From Pectinatus brassicae (GTDB lineage Bacteria > Bacillota > Negativicutes > Selenomonadales > Selenomonadaceae): DNA of 64,000 nucleotides. The notes below the pieces were generated by a model that saw only the letters and a program-made list of their open reading frames with translations, was not told where the DNA came from and did no database searches. Positions 17,117 through 27,434 of this stretch are shown one piece after another (position 1 is the stretch's first letter; every line of letters starts with the position of its first letter). Made by a program: the position numbers and the translations under genes. The stretch lies in contig NZ_JACHFH010000004.1 in the NCBI RefSeq assembly GCF_014201835.1, positions 1-64,000 of the forward strand. Direction: 5' to 3'.

Positions 17117-19336
17117 CTATTCTTTTATTATCCCGCCCAAGGCTCTGACCACGCGAAAAACATCCTTATTGCGGCGGAAACGACTCATCAGCATTTCAGC
17201 CTGAGCCATACTTCTGACTTCAAGACTCATAAATATAGTAGATGTTTTATTCTTTTTATTAGGACGGGCCATGACTGAATGTATATTTATCTTTGATTCC
17301 GATGGAATTGCCAAAAGACTGGTCAATACACCGGGACGGTCATTGCAGCTTATTTCAATGGTTACTGTATAATTCTTATCAAGACCAACATCCCAGCTAA
17401 CATCCACAACACGCGATAAGTCATTATCATCACGAATAATATTGGGACAATCAGCCCGATGCACTGACACACCGCGGCCTCTTGTTATATAACCAATTAT
17501 CGGGTCACCGGGAATTGGGTTACAGCAGCGTGCCAAATGAACCAGAAACCCAGTTTCGCCATCAACTAAAATTCCATGACTGCCTTTTTTCTTTTCGCCC
17601 TGTGGTTTTATCTGTTCAAGCATCTGCGAAATATCCGGCGGTGTAACTTCTTTTAAATCTTTTTTATGCAGTTCTATAAGACGTGATATAACACCATTAA
17701 CTGTTATGCCGCCATAGCCAAGCGAAGCCAATAAATCATTATCGCTTTGGATATTCATTTTTTGCGCTACAATTGATAAACGATTATCTTTAAGTAGTTT
17801 TTTGGCCTCATACCCTAAATGTTTAATTTCTTTTTCAATAAGTGCCATACCCGACGTAATATTTTCTTCACGACGCTGGCGCTTAAACCATTGTCTGATT
17901 TTGGTACGTGTTTCCGAAGATGCTACGATATTAAGCCAGTCCTGACTCGGACCATTATTTTGCTTATTGGTTATTACAGAAATAATATCGCCATTATGCA
18001 GCTTATATTCGAGCGGCACAATTTTCCCATTTACATTGGCTCCCACACAATGATTACCAACTTCTGTATGGATACGATAGGCAAAATCAATAGGATTTGA
18101 GCCTTTAGGTAGACCAATAACATCGCCCTGCGGCGTAAATACAAATACTTCATCGGAGAAAATATCCACCTTTAAGGCTTCAACATATTCGTCAGGATCG
18201 CTAAGTTCCGTCTGGAGTGATATTAGCTGACGCAGCCATGACAATTTTTTATCATAGCTGTTATTGGCATCAGCGCTTCGGCCTGATTCCTTATATTTCC
18301 AATGGGCCGCAATCCCGTATTCAGACACCTGATGCATATGAAATGTTCTGATCTGAATTTCAAGGGGATAGCCATTGGCAGCAATAACCGTCGTATGCAA
18401 TGATTGATAGCCATTGCTTTTAGACATCGCAATGTAATCTTTAAAACGTCCCGGAATTGGTTTCCATATATTATGGATAATTCCTAAAATCGTATAACAT
18501 TCCTGCACTGTATTCACAAGAACACGTACAGCCGATAAATCATATATTTCACTGATATCTTTATGGTCACGCTTCATCTTGCGCCAAATGCTGTAAAAAT
18601 GTTTTGCCCTGCCCTGGATTTCCGCTTGAATTGCTGCATTTCGTATTTCAGCACTCATTTCTTTTATTGAACTATCAATAAACTGCTGACGTTCCTGGCG
18701 TTTTTGTTTTACCTTTTCCACCAGATCGTAATATTCTTCGGGCTCTAAATAGCGAAAGCATAAATCTTCCAGTTCCCATTTAATATTGGATATACCAAGA
18801 CGATTAGCAAGTGGTGCATATATTTCGAGAGTCTCTCTGGCAATACGTTTTTGTTTTTCTTCACGTACATATTTTAATGTACGCATATTATGCAGTCTAT
18901 CAGCCAGTTTTATCATAATAACGCGTATGTCCTTGGCCATCGCCAAAAACATTTTGCGATAATTTTCCGATTGTTGAATTTCCTTGGACTGGAAATGAAT
19001 TTTATTTAATTTGGTAACACCATCAATTAATACCGCCACTTCTTCGCCAAATTTTTTCTTCATTTCATCGAGAGTGAAGGTGGTATCTTCTACCACATCA
19101 TGTAAAATAGCTGCAGCAATTGTCACTTCATCAATATTCATCTGAGTCAGTATTGCCGCTACATGCAGAGGATGAATAATATAGTGCTCACCAGAAGCAC
19201 GTTTTTGATCAAAATGAGCTGCATAAGCTAAATCATAGGCCTTTTGGATAATGTCTAAATCAGCATTGGGCTGATTGGCTTTTACCGTATTTTTAATATC
19301 ATCAATAGTTACTACTATCTCATTGTCATCAATCAT
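17117..19336 (-). CDS. spoT: bifunctional (p)ppGpp synthetase/hydrolase (RelA/SpoT, Rel)
   Basis: A 739-residue stringent-response enzyme. The domain order is normal: HD hydrolase (HPLHVAAILTQM and AAILHDVVEDT at about residues 55-90, so hydrolase-competent), synthetase (YDLSAVRVLV, SNGYQSLHTTV at about 265-330), TGS domain (VFTPQGDVIGLPKGSNPIDFA at about 415-480), and a C-terminal zinc-finger/ACT region (ARCCNPIPGDPIIGY, then NDRPGVLTSLLAIPS). Both activities should be present, as in Rel of other Firmicutes. It heads the operon that continues with the MBL protein, FolP-N-like protein, ogt and gph. The start has GAGGGTGATAAT before the ATG. Confidence 0.96.
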   Translation of the reverse strand: MIDDNEIVVTIDDIKNTVKANQPNADLDIIQKAYDLAYAAHFDQKRASGEHYIIHPLHVAAILTQMNIDEVTIAAAILHDVVEDTTFTLDEMKKKFGEEVAVLIDGVTKLNKIHFQSKEIQQSENYRKMFLAMAKDIRVIMIKLADRLHNMRTLKYVREEKQKRIARETLEIYAPLANRLGISNIKWELEDLCFRYLEPEEYYDLVEKVKQKRQERQQFIDSSIKEMSAEIRNAAIQAEIQGRAKHFYSIWRKMKRDHKDISEIYDLSAVRVLVNTVQECYTILGIIHNIWKPIPGRFKDYIAMSKSNGYQSLHTTVIAANGYPLEIQIRTFHMHQVSEYGIAAHWKYKESGRSADANNSYDKKLSWLRQLISLQTELSDPDEYVEALKVDIFSDEVFVFTPQGDVIGLPKGSNPIDFAYRIHTEVGNHCVGANVNGKIVPLEYKLHNGDIISVITNKQNNGPSQDWLNIVASSETRTKIRQWFKRQRREENITSGMALIEKEIKHLGYEAKKLLKDNRLSIVAQKMNIQSDNDLLASLGYGGITVNGVISRLIELHKKDLKEVTPPDISQMLEQIKPQGEKKKGSHGILVDGETGFLVHLARCCNPIPGDPIIGYITRGRGVSVHRADCPNIIRDDNDLSRVVDVSWDVGLDKNYTVTIEISCNDRPGVLTSLLAIPSESKINIHSVMARPNKKNKTSTIFMSLEVRSMAQAEMLMSRFRRNKDVFRVVRALGGIIKE

Positions 19337-19874
19337 ATTATCACCCTCATATTTTGGCTGGCTGGTATTACAAGTTATTCAAATTAAACTTTTGTTATTG
19401 ATTGTATCATATTAAATACTTTTATAGCAATAGAAAAGACATGTTTAGCTGTTATCTTTTAATCTCTTTAACAAGCATCACAGCGGGGATTATGATTGCT
19501 TGACACTATGGCGAAAAACCTTTAAAATATTTATTATGTGATACTAGTATATTTGACCAAATATGGCAGGGATTTTACTATAGTTTAAATACTTATAAAA
19601 TCAGCTATCAAACTGTACTTTGCAGATACATTTGTAAATAAAACTTTAATTATATTTTATATCGTATAATTGGAAAACCGTTAACCTGATAACTTTTTTA
19701 ATTATAATAACTATATCAGGCATTAATAGTGGCATCGTGCAGAAACTTTGCCAAAGGTGGTTAAGTAATCACTATCAAGTAATATTTTGAATACTTGTAA
19801 ATTTTTTATCAATCAATAATGTATTTCTTATATTTTAAGAATACAAACCAAAATTTGAAGGGAGGACGAAGGTT
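19337..19874. other. long divergent intergenic region between rel and rny
   Basis: About 540 AT-rich bases between two divergent genes, presumably holding both promoters. I see no ORF with family resemblance, no clear terminator and no riboswitch I recognise. A GC-richer patch (ATCACAGCGGGG near 19477) and GGCATCGTGCAG near 19731 may belong to an untranslated leader. Confidence 0.4.
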
Positions 19875-21410
19875 ATTATCCAGATAATTTTAGCAGCTCT
19901 TGTTGCTATTATCTTAGGATTTGCTGTTGGCTACGTTATGCGCAAGAAAAAAGCTGAGGAACTAATTGGTTCAGCTGAAGTCGAGTCGCAGCGTATTATT
20001 GATTCAGCACAAAAAGAAATTGATACCAGAAAAAAAGAATCTATACTCGAAGCCAAGGAAGAAAATCATCGTTTAAGACAAGATCTTGAACGGGAAACAC
20101 GTGAACGTAGAAATGATCTTCAACGTCAGGAAAGACGCCTGATGCAAAAAGAAGAGAACCTTGATCGTAAAATAGAGGGGTTAGAAAAAAAGGAAGCATC
20201 ACTTTCCCGCAAGGAAAATGAACTCGATAAAACTCGTGAAGCTGTCAATGCTATGCATGAAAAACAGCTTGCTGAACTCGAAAGAATATCCGGGTTTACA
20301 ATGGAAGATGCAAAATCAATACTTTTAGCAGACGCTGAATCCGCCATAAAACATGATAAAGCACTTATGATAAAAGAATATCTACAGCAAGCCAAAGATG
20401 AAGGCGAAAAGAAAGCAAAAAACATTATTTCCCAAGCAATACAGCGTTGTGCCGCCGATCAGGTAGCAGAAACGACTGTATCTGTTGTAGCATTGCCTAA
20501 TGATGAAATGAAAGGCCGCATAATTGGTCGTGAGGGACGCAATATAAGGGCTTTAGAAACTCTTACCGGTATAGATCTCATAATTGACGATACTCCGGAA
20601 GCCGTTATCTTATCAGGATTTGATCCGGTACGGCGTGAAATTGCCCGCATCGCTTTGGAAAAACTCATTACTGATGGCCGTATTCATCCAGCTCGTATCG
20701 AAGAAATGGTTGAAAAATCAAAAAAAGAAGTCGACCAGCGCATCAAAGAGGCTGGCGAACAAGCTTCTTTCGATACTGGCGTACATGGACTGCATCCTGA
20801 AATCATTCGTCTTTTAGGTCGTTTAAAATATCGTACCAGCTATGGTCAAAATGTTTTGAATCATTCCATCGAAGTTGCACATTTAGCTAGTGTAATGGCA
20901 TCAGAACTTGGTGTTGATGTGCAGCTTGCCAAAAGAGCTGCACTCTTACACGACATTGGTAAAGCCGTCGACCACGAAGTTGAAGGCTCCCATGTAACAA
21001 TCGGTATGGATCTGGCTCGTAAATACCGTGAATCAGCCAATGTATTAAACGCTATTGGCGCCCATCATGGCGATGAAGAACCAAAAACAGTTGAAGCAGT
21101 ACTTGTTGCTGCTGCTGATGCTATTTCGGCAGCCCGTCCAGGTGCCCGCCGTGAAAGTCTTGAATCATATCTCAAGCGCTTGACACGTCTGGAAGAAATT
21201 GCTGAATCATTTGACGGTGTTGAACGTTCATTTGCCATTCAGGCCGGTCGTGAAATTCGCATAATGGTTAAACCTGATAAAATTGATGATGTTACCTCAG
21301 TTGGTTTAGCCCATGATATTGTCAAAAAAGTGGAAAGCGAGCTCGAATACCCAGGACAGATAAAAGTCACTGTTATACGTGAAACTCGTGTTGTTGATTA
21401 CGCTAAATAA
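19875..21410 (+). CDS. rny: ribonuclease Y, apparent AUU start
   Basis: Membrane-anchored endoribonuclease that starts mRNA decay. The frame contains the N-terminal membrane helix ([19 protein letters not shown]), a long coiled coil (about residues 25-160, rich in E, R and K), a KH domain ([15 protein letters not shown]), and the HD domain ([12 protein letters not shown]). The first ATG (19938) would cut off the membrane anchor. Upstream in frame the only plausible initiator with a ribosome site is ATT at 19875, nine bases after GGAGG (19861-19865); no ATG, GTG or TTG is available. I therefore place the start there. A mutation or sequencing error in the start codon is the alternative. With this start the protein is about 511 residues, the family norm. 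Confidence 0.85.
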   Translation: MIQIILAALVAIILGFAVGYVMRKKKAEELIGSAEVESQRIIDSAQKEIDTRKKESILEAKEENHRLRQDLERETRERRNDLQRQERRLMQKEENLDRKIEGLEKKEASLSRKENELDKTREAVNAMHEKQLAELERISGFTMEDAKSILLADAESAIKHDKALMIKEYLQQAKDEGEKKAKNIISQAIQRCAADQVAETTVSVVALPNDEMKGRIIGREGRNIRALETLTGIDLIIDDTPEAVILSGFDPVRREIARIALEKLITDGRIHPARIEEMVEKSKKEVDQRIKEAGEQASFDTGVHGLHPEIIRLLGRLKYRTSYGQNVLNHSIEVAHLASVMASELGVDVQLAKRAALLHDIGKAVDHEVEGSHVTIGMDLARKYRESANVLNAIGAHHGDEEPKTVEAVLVAAADAISAARPGARRESLESYLKRLTRLEEIAESFDGVERSFAIQAGREIRIMVKPDKIDDVTSVGLAHDIVKKVESELEYPGQIKVTVIRETRVVDYAK

Positions 21411-21420
21411 GATTTTTCTA

Positions 21421-21467
21421 AAACAGGTATTGTGCAATTTTTTTTACTTTGCCATGCCTGTTTTTTT
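21421..21467 (+). terminator. terminator after rny
   Basis: AAACAGG (21421-21427) pairs with CCTGTTT (21457-21463), followed by a seven-T run, just past the rny stop. The loop is large. Confidence 0.6.
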
Positions 21468-21546
21468 ATCTGCATATTGCTTGTAGGATACAGCCTTGTT
21501 ATAATAATATTGACTAATATATTTAGTCTTAAAGGTGGTGAATATC

Positions 21547-22059
21547 ATGCAAAAACCCAAAGAAGAAAATACGGTTAACATGGATGGAGTTAATTTGCTA
21601 GTATCTATCTTATTGCGTTACCCTGAAATAGGCACAATAAGTTTTGATCCTGAAACAACTTGTTTAAAAATTACCTTTACCCTGGATAAAATGGTTGTAT
21701 CCGATGAATTTGAAAATTTCAAGACTTTATTAACAAACAGCATATCTGCCTACCATTATTTGGAAAACATACAAGATGCCAAGGTATCTATCAATACTGA
21801 TATTCAGGAAAACACTCTGTTTATGCATATATTGCGTGATATGGATACTGTTTCTCAAAATGAAATAAAACTTATCAGCACGCTTATGAACGAACATTTT
21901 GGTGACGCCATTATAAAAGGCTCAACAAATTCTACTGAAAATGAAAGTATGCAGGAAGATATCATTGACCATATGCTGGGCAGCGTAAAACTTAATCATG
22001 TCAGCGAACGAATTATCGGCATTTGGGAAGAAGGCCGTGTTCTTGTCTTTAATAATTAA
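21547..22059 (+). CDS. conserved hypothetical protein between rny and the YmdB-type gene
   Basis: About 170 residues, acidic, with no membrane segment or signal peptide and no motif I recognise. A short hydrophobic patch (VNLLVSILLRYPEIGTISF) is near the start, and the C-terminus ends with RIIGIWEEGRVLVFNN. I choose the ATG at 21547 because AAAGGTGG sits at a correct distance; GTG codons at 21535 and 21538 lie inside that ribosome site. TATAAT at 21500-21505 suggests its own promoter after the rny terminator. The position between RNA-decay and YmdB-type genes hints at RNA or envelope biology only by association. Confidence 0.6.
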   Translation: MQKPKEENTVNMDGVNLLVSILLRYPEIGTISFDPETTCLKITFTLDKMVVSDEFENFKTLLTNSISAYHYLENIQDAKVSINTDIQENTLFMHILRDMDTVSQNEIKLISTLMNEHFGDAIIKGSTNSTENESMQEDIIDHMLGSVKLNHVSERIIGIWEEGRVLVFNN

Positions 22060-22072
22060 ACACCGTATTAAG

Positions 22073-22113
22073 AAAGCGGATAGGTTAATAATTTTCTATT
22101 GTTAACTATCCGC
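22073..22113. terminator. hairpin after the hypothetical gene
   Basis: AGCGGATAG pairs with CTATCCGCT around an AT-rich loop, 14 bases past the stop. There is no clean T-run, so termination strength is uncertain. Confidence 0.45.
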
Positions 22114-22178
22114 TATTGATTTTGCAACACATAATAGGAAAGGATAGTAATATAGTCCAATTATATTACAAAAAACTT

Positions 22179-22961
22179 ATGAAAATTTTAATGGTTGGCG
22201 ATATTTGCGGCCGTACGGGACGCACAGCATTGTTAAAATATCTGCCAGGAATAAAAAAAGAAAACAATATTGATATTGCCATTGTTAATGGCGAAAATTC
22301 TGCTTCAGGCCGAGGCATAACCAAACGAACCTTAGATGAAATTTATCGGGCTGGTGCTGATATCGTAACCTCTGGCAATCATATTTGGGATAAAAAAGAA
22401 GTCGTAAATTTTATTGATGATGAACCATTTTTAGTTCGCCCCGCCAATTATCCAGAACCGGCTCCGGGCAAAGGTTACTGTATTTATCCATTTAAGGCTA
22501 AAAATATTGGCGTTATAAATTTATCAGGCCGCTCTTTTATGCCGCCTATGGACTGCCCGTTTCAAAAAGTTGATTACATCCTAAAAAAAATCAAAAATGA
22601 ATGTCAGATCATCATTCTCGATTTTCATGCTGAAACTACTTCCGAAAAAATTGCTATGGGCTGGTATCTTGACGGTCGTGCCACATGCGTTTTTGGTACA
22701 CATACCCATGTTCAAACAGCCGATGAACAAATTCTCCCCCAAGGCACAGCCTATATCACTGACCTTGGTATGGTTGGTCCACGTGATTCTGTGCTTGGTA
22801 TGAAAAAAGATGCTGTTCTTGAACGTTTCAAGTATGGACGTCCAGTACGTTTTGAAGCAGCCGAAGGTCCCGCTGTCTTTAGTGCTATGCTTATCGATGT
22901 AGATGACCAAACTAATAAAACAACTGCTATAAAACGCATATTGATAAACGAGCCTTTTTAA
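22179..22961 (+). CDS. YmdB-type metallophosphoesterase (TIGR00282 family)
   Basis: About 260 residues. The start MKILMVGDICGRTGR is typical of the family, with IVNGENSASGRG, TSGNHIWD and the late histidine motif GTHTHVQTADE as metal-binding landmarks. B. subtilis YmdB is a 2',3'-cyclic-nucleotide phosphodiesterase that affects RNase Y activity and biofilm choice; the rny neighbour here fits that link. I use the ATG at 22179 because homologues begin there, but it has no clear ribosome site. An upstream ATG at 22116 would add 21 residues unlike the family. Confidence 0.85.
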   Translation: MKILMVGDICGRTGRTALLKYLPGIKKENNIDIAIVNGENSASGRGITKRTLDEIYRAGADIVTSGNHIWDKKEVVNFIDDEPFLVRPANYPEPAPGKGYCIYPFKAKNIGVINLSGRSFMPPMDCPFQKVDYILKKIKNECQIIILDFHAETTSEKIAMGWYLDGRATCVFGTHTHVQTADEQILPQGTAYITDLGMVGPRDSVLGMKKDAVLERFKYGRPVRFEAAEGPAVFSAMLIDVDDQTNKTTAIKRILINEPF

Positions 22962-22978
22962 TGGCTCGTTTTCTTTTT
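22947..22978 (+). terminator. terminator overlapping the YmdB-type stop
   Basis: AACGAGCC (22947-22954) and GGCTCGTT (22963-22970) pair and are followed by TTCTTTTT. The left arm lies within the last codons of the gene. Confidence 0.8.
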
Positions 22979-23105
22979 ATCTTTTCCATTTTGTAAATAT
23001 TTATTATATTTGCAATAAATAAAGGGAATATGTTTTTTATAGCGAATAATTCTAATATATCCAGTATTTATTTATTTTAGTTATATTATAGGGAGCGTGC
23101 TAATA

Positions 23106-23366
23106 ATGGAAGTATTAAAAGTATCAGCTAAATCCAATCCAAATTCTGTTGCCGGAGCTTTAGCCGGTGTTTTGCGTGAAACCAAGAGTGCTGAAATGCA
23201 GGCCATTGGCGCCGGGGCTATAAATCAGGCAATAAAGTCAATTGCTATTGCCCGAGGATTTGTCGCACCGCATGGAATTGATTTAATATGTATTCCCGCT
23301 TTTACTGATATAGAAATTGACGGTGAAGAACGCACCGCAATAAAATTAATTGTTGAGCCTCGCTAA
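23106..23366 (+). CDS. spoVS: stage V sporulation protein S (SpoVS)
   Basis: An 86-residue Alba-like nucleic-acid-binding protein that begins MEVLKVSAKSNPNSVAGALA and keeps AIGAGAINQAIKSIAIARGF. In B. subtilis it promotes the move from engulfment to coat assembly, but it is widely kept in non-sporulating relatives. The ATG at 23106 follows GGGAGCGTG and matches the family start; the ORF could begin nine bases earlier. Closeness to rny and the YmdB-type gene is common in Firmicutes. Confidence 0.93.
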   Translation: MEVLKVSAKSNPNSVAGALAGVLRETKSAEMQAIGAGAINQAIKSIAIARGFVAPHGIDLICIPAFTDIEIDGEERTAIKLIVEPR

Positions 23367-23491
23367 ATTTACTAAAATATTATTATTTTCTATTATTTCT
23401 CCTCACAATGTTTTATTGATAAAAAGTTTCATTTAGTATATAATATTTTAAAGTACTATTTATAATAAACATTTTGAGGAGACGCCGAACG

Positions 23492-24325
23492 ATGGATGTT
23501 ATTGCATTAATTGGGCCAAGCGGCACAGGAAAAAGCCACCGTGCGCTGATAGTTGCCCACGAAAATAACGCTGATGCTATAATTGATGATGGCATTTTAA
23601 TAAAAGATGGCAAGATTATTGCTGGTCATTCTGCCAAACGTGAATCCAGCAAAATTATGGCTGTTAGACGGGCTATTTTTATTTTACCTGGTCATGCCGA
23701 AGAAGTAACTGCTGCTATCCAAAAAGAAAAGCCTCGTCGCATTTTAGTCTTGGGTACATCGGAAAATATGGCTCATAAAATTTGCAAGATACTGCAGCTG
23801 CCACCAATAGTAAAAATTATTAATATTGAGGATATTGCCACTAAAGTTGAAATGAAAAAAGCTTATATCTGTCGTATGAAAGAGGGTAAGCATATTATTC
23901 CTGTTCCTACAATTGAGCTTAAACCACATTTTTCTGGCTATCTCATTGATCCCATACAATCAATTTTCAAAAAATCACGGACAAAAAGACGTAAATTAGG
24001 CGAAAAATCTATTGTCCGACCAATATTCAGTTATTATGGTCGTCTTATAATTGATGATTCCGCTATTTTGTCAATTATAAGACAGATTTGTTCTGCCAAA
24101 AAGTCCATATGTAAATTTTTTGCAATCCATATCAGCCATATTTTTAAAAATAATGAAGATCAGGGAATTTCCATATCCTTTAAGGTCATATTATCTTATG
24201 GCAAACACATACCTACCCTTCTGCATGATTTGCAGAAAAGAGTTAAGGACTGCATTGAACATATGACTGGAATGGTCGTTCAGAAAGTTGATATCACTGT
24301 TAATGCACTGCAAATAACAACTTAA
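23492..24325 (+). CDS. P-loop protein with a C-terminal Asp23-like domain
   Basis: About 277 residues. The N-terminus has a Walker A motif (ALIGPSGTGKSHRALIVA) and a region resembling small nucleotide-binding proteins, with IDDGILIKDGKIIAGHSAKRE next. The C-terminal third (FSYYGRLIIDDSAILSIIRQ ... VKDCIEHMTGMVVQKVDITV) resembles the Asp23/Gls24 envelope-stress domain. I know of no defined function for this fusion. The start at 23492 is chosen for MDVIALIG and GAGGAG upstream. A likely promoter lies near 23440 (TATAAT). It ends at a strong bidirectional terminator. Confidence 0.65.
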   Translation: MDVIALIGPSGTGKSHRALIVAHENNADAIIDDGILIKDGKIIAGHSAKRESSKIMAVRRAIFILPGHAEEVTAAIQKEKPRRILVLGTSENMAHKICKILQLPPIVKIINIEDIATKVEMKKAYICRMKEGKHIIPVPTIELKPHFSGYLIDPIQSIFKKSRTKRRKLGEKSIVRPIFSYYGRLIIDDSAILSIIRQICSAKKSICKFFAIHISHIFKNNEDQGISISFKVILSYGKHIPTLLHDLQKRVKDCIEHMTGMVVQKVDITVNALQITT

Positions 24326-24334
24326 ATATTAGAT

Positions 24335-24384
24335 CGATAAAAAAGCAGCTATTTTCAATAATGAAAATAGCTGCTTTTTTATCG
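24335..24384. terminator. bidirectional terminator between convergent genes
   Basis: A perfect 23-base stem (24335-24357 with 24362-24384) has a four-base loop and A/T tracts on both sides. It serves the P-loop gene on plus and the HD-GYP gene on minus, whose stop codon lies in the stem region. Confidence 0.9.
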
Positions 24385-25635
24385 TATATCCTGACCTGTT
24401 CCACTCCCCTTTACCAGAAATGAAACTATTTTATAATTTTGGCTTATTATTTTTACCAGCCGCTTATCTATTTTGTTATTATTGACCATTTCTCTCATTA
24501 TAGTCAAAATTTTATCTTCTGACAGCCCTTTTCGATAAGGCCTGTCTTCACGCAATGCCACAAAAATATCAGCCACAGCCATAATTCTCGAACCCATTGG
24601 CAAATTTTCTGCCGTATAATGAAACGGATAGCCGCTACCGTCTAAATATTCATGATGATAAGCTGCCCACTGGGCTATTTGCTCAAATCCGTCAATCTGC
24701 TCAAGTATACGATACGTATAGTAAGTATGCTGACGCATAAGGGCAAATTCTTCATCGTTTAAACCACTTGGTTTTTCCAGCACTGAATTAGGAATTGATA
24801 ACTTGCCAATATCATGCAATAATCCTGCAATCATTATATCCTTTATTTCATTTTCCGAAAATCCTCTTTCTTCGGCTAAAAACACTGCAATCTTCGATAC
24901 ACTGCGTGAATGATTATAAGTAAAACCACTGGCCTCATCGATAATATTAGCATATATACCAGCTATATCAATTATGTCCTCTTCTGTATAAGGCATAGTC
25001 ATACGATAATATTCATTATGCTCAAAAAATGTTTCTGCATAAAATTTATTGACAATATTAAGCCAGAAACTTTCTTTACCTGATGCTGCCAAAAAAGCTG
25101 TTACCAGTTCAGGCATAAATAATCTGCCTGACATTTTTTTTACATCATTTCTAATACATTCTGCCTGCAATAAAACATTTCTCTCGGAATCGATTGCCAG
25201 ATCAACCCAATCGGCTAAATGCAATATACGCGATTGGATAGGTATATTTTTATCATTTTTGCTGTCTCGCCAGCTTTCATGATGATGCAATATTATCTTG
25301 GCAATATTACTGAATCTATCTGAGCCCTTTAAAAATTCATAGCCTTTATAGGCATGTTCTATATAGCGGTTTTCTATTTTTTTTTCTTTATAGGTCTGAC
25401 TCTTTAGACGCAGCTTCATGCGAATATTCCAGCTGGGTGCTGCACCAATATCATGCAGTAATGCTGCCTGCAGTAAAAGTGCACTATCTTCATAGGACAG
25501 CTTCATTTCCTCAGCTATTTCCATAGCAATCATGGCCACTCGCCAATGATGAAAAGACAAATGGCTTGATAATAATTCCAAGGCCATTGACAATGATTTT
25601 ATTACATTTAATGGATTTATATGACGTTCCCACAT
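24379..25635 (-). CDS. double HD / HD-GYP domain protein, probable c-di-GMP phosphodiesterase
   Basis: A 418-residue cytoplasmic protein with two HD domains. The first (about residues 15-185) shows HHWRVAMIAMEIAEEM and LLHDIGAAPSW. The second (about 235-400) is a full HD-GYP unit: HSRSVSKIAVFLAEE, GLLHDIGKLSIPNSVLEKP, RQHTYYTYRILEQI, and HHEYLDGSGYP with the GYP triad. Such proteins usually hydrolyse cyclic di-GMP. No sensor domain or membrane segment is attached, so input may come through the N-terminal HD domain. Monocistronic between terminators. Confidence 0.85.
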   Translation of the reverse strand: MWERHINPLNVIKSLSMALELLSSHLSFHHWRVAMIAMEIAEEMKLSYEDSALLLQAALLHDIGAAPSWNIRMKLRLKSQTYKEKKIENRYIEHAYKGYEFLKGSDRFSNIAKIILHHHESWRDSKNDKNIPIQSRILHLADWVDLAIDSERNVLLQAECIRNDVKKMSGRLFMPELVTAFLAASGKESFWLNIVNKFYAETFFEHNEYYRMTMPYTEEDIIDIAGIYANIIDEASGFTYNHSRSVSKIAVFLAEERGFSENEIKDIMIAGLLHDIGKLSIPNSVLEKPSGLNDEEFALMRQHTYYTYRILEQIDGFEQIAQWAAYHHEYLDGSGYPFHYTAENLPMGSRIMAVADIFVALREDRPYRKGLSEDKILTIMREMVNNNKIDKRLVKIISQNYKIVSFLVKGSGTGQDIR

Positions 25636-25658
25636 AAAAAATCTCCTTATAAAAAACT

Positions 25659-25690
25659 AAGCGGTCAGACACTAATAGTCCGACCGCTTT
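25659..25690 (-). terminator. terminator after fhs
   Basis: AAGCGGTC (25659-25666) and GACCGCTT (25682-25689), with an inner GAC/GTC, form a stem that on the minus strand is followed by AGTTTTTT. It ends the tat-ubi-folD-fhs transcript before the HD-GYP gene. Confidence 0.8.
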
Positions 25691-25741
25691 TGTATCCTTA
25701 CTGATATTATCATATATACTCAGCTTAAATGCAATATAATA

Positions 25742-27409
25742 TTAAAATAATCCTGTTATTTTACCATTTATATCGATATCCATATTTTCTGCTGCTGGTT
25801 TTTTCGGCAATCCCGGCATAGTAAGAACATTACCTGTAAGTGCAACAATAAATCCTGCACCAGCACAAAGGCGAATTTCACGAATTGTTATTTTAAAACC
25901 AGTTGGACGACCTAATTTTGCCATGTCATCACTTAATGAATACTGGGTTTTCGCCATACATACCGGCATGTTAGAAAAACCAAATTCATTAATTTCTGCG
26001 ATTGATTTTTCAGCAGCCTTTGTATATTCAACACTATCAGCACCATATATTTTAGTGGCAATAGCCGCTATTTTGTCCTGTACTGACATATCATCGCTAT
26101 ATATAAGTTTCATCTTAGAAGGTGCATCAGCTGCCTTTATTACTTTTTCAGCTAAATCAAGTGCACCTTTACTGCCATCACTGTAAACGGTCGATAAGGA
26201 GAACTGCGCTCCCATTTTCTGGCATTCTTCTTCTAAAAATGCTATTTCTTCGTCAGTATCAGTCGGAAATTTATTGATAGCAATGACTGCCGGCAAGCCA
26301 AACTGATTGATATTTTCAATATGCTTAGCCAAGTTTTCCATACCAGCCGCTAAAGCTTTAAGGTCTTGTTTTGCCAGCTCCTGTTTGGAAAGACCGCCAT
26401 GCATTTTAAGGGCACGTACGGTTGCTACAATAACTACAGCATCAGGTTCAAGTCCAGCAAAACGGCATTTGATATCCATAAACTTTTCGGCACCAAGGTC
26501 AGCACCAAAGCCAGCCTCCGTAACAACATAATCAGCTAATTTCAGGGCATGTTTAGTAGCCATGACACTGTTGCAGCCATGTGCAATATTAGCAAATGGA
26601 CCGCCATGAATAAATGCTGGTGTTTTTTCCAAAGACTGCACAAGATTTGGTTTTATCGCATCCTTGAGCAGTAATGTCAACGCACCTGTTACATTTAAAT
26701 CATCGGCATGAACAGGCTGTCCAGCATGATTATAGGCAACAACAATACGACCAATACGTTCTTTAGCATCCTGCAAATCACTGGCTAAACATAAAATAGC
26801 CATGAGCTCTGAAGCTACAGTAATGTCAAAACCGGTTTCGCGCGGTACGCCATGCGCTTTACCGCCAAGCCCGCAGATAATATTGCGCAGTGCTCTGTCA
26901 TTTAAATCTACAACACGTTTCCAGGTAACGCGACGAACATCAATGTCAAGCTGATTGCCCTGCTGTAAATGGTTATCGAGAACTGCTGCCAGCAAATTAT
27001 GTGCTGATGTTATAGCATGAAAATCACCGGTAAAATGAAGATTAATATCTTCCATCGGAACAACCTGAGCATAACCACCGCCAGCTGCACCGCCTTTAAT
27101 GCCGAAACATGGGCCTAAAGAAGGTTCACGCAAAGCCAATGCTGCTTTTTTACCTAAGGAATGAAGGGCATCGCCAAGTCCGATACTGGTAGTAGTTTTA
27201 CCTTCCCCTGCCGGAGTCGGATTAATAGCCGTAACTAAAATCAATTTACCATTTTTATTATCTTTAATCTTATTCCATGTATTTATTGATAATTTTGCCT
27301 TATACTTTCCATATAATTCCAAGTCATCAGCATCAAGATCAAGCTGTGCTGCAATCTTTTCAATATGCTCCATTTTTGCTGCCTGAGCAATTTCCACATC
27401 AGTTTTCAT
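25742..27409 (-). CDS. fhs: formate--tetrahydrofolate ligase
   Basis: A 555-residue enzyme that makes 10-formyl-THF from formate, THF and ATP. The ATP motif [18 protein letters not shown] and the family blocks [21 protein letters not shown]-like (partly quoted), [17 protein letters not shown] and [14 protein letters not shown] are all present. It is full length. It follows folD by 25 bases, so the two enzymes together interconvert formate and methylene-THF, supplying one-carbon units for purines and formyl-Met. A GGAGGG ribosome site precedes the ATG. Confidence 0.97.
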   Translation of the reverse strand: MKTDVEIAQAAKMEHIEKIAAQLDLDADDLELYGKYKAKLSINTWNKIKDNKNGKLILVTAINPTPAGEGKTTTSIGLGDALHSLGKKAALALREPSLGPCFGIKGGAAGGGYAQVVPMEDINLHFTGDFHAITSAHNLLAAVLDNHLQQGNQLDIDVRRVTWKRVVDLNDRALRNIICGLGGKAHGVPRETGFDITVASELMAILCLASDLQDAKERIGRIVVAYNHAGQPVHADDLNVTGALTLLLKDAIKPNLVQSLEKTPAFIHGGPFANIAHGCNSVMATKHALKLADYVVTEAGFGADLGAEKFMDIKCRFAGLEPDAVVIVATVRALKMHGGLSKQELAKQDLKALAAGMENLAKHIENINQFGLPAVIAINKFPTDTDEEIAFLEEECQKMGAQFSLSTVYSDGSKGALDLAEKVIKAADAPSKMKLIYSDDMSVQDKIAAIATKIYGADSVEYTKAAEKSIAEINEFGFSNMPVCMAKTQYSLSDDMAKLGRPTGFKITIREIRLCAGAGFIVALTGNVLTMPGLPKKPAAENMDIDINGKITGLF

Positions 27410-27434
27410 CTGCTAATCCCTCCACATATTTAAC

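Noticed and set aside
19938-19940. First ATG as the RNase Y start
   Set aside because: It removes the membrane helix that the upstream in-frame sequence clearly encodes, and it has no ribosome site.
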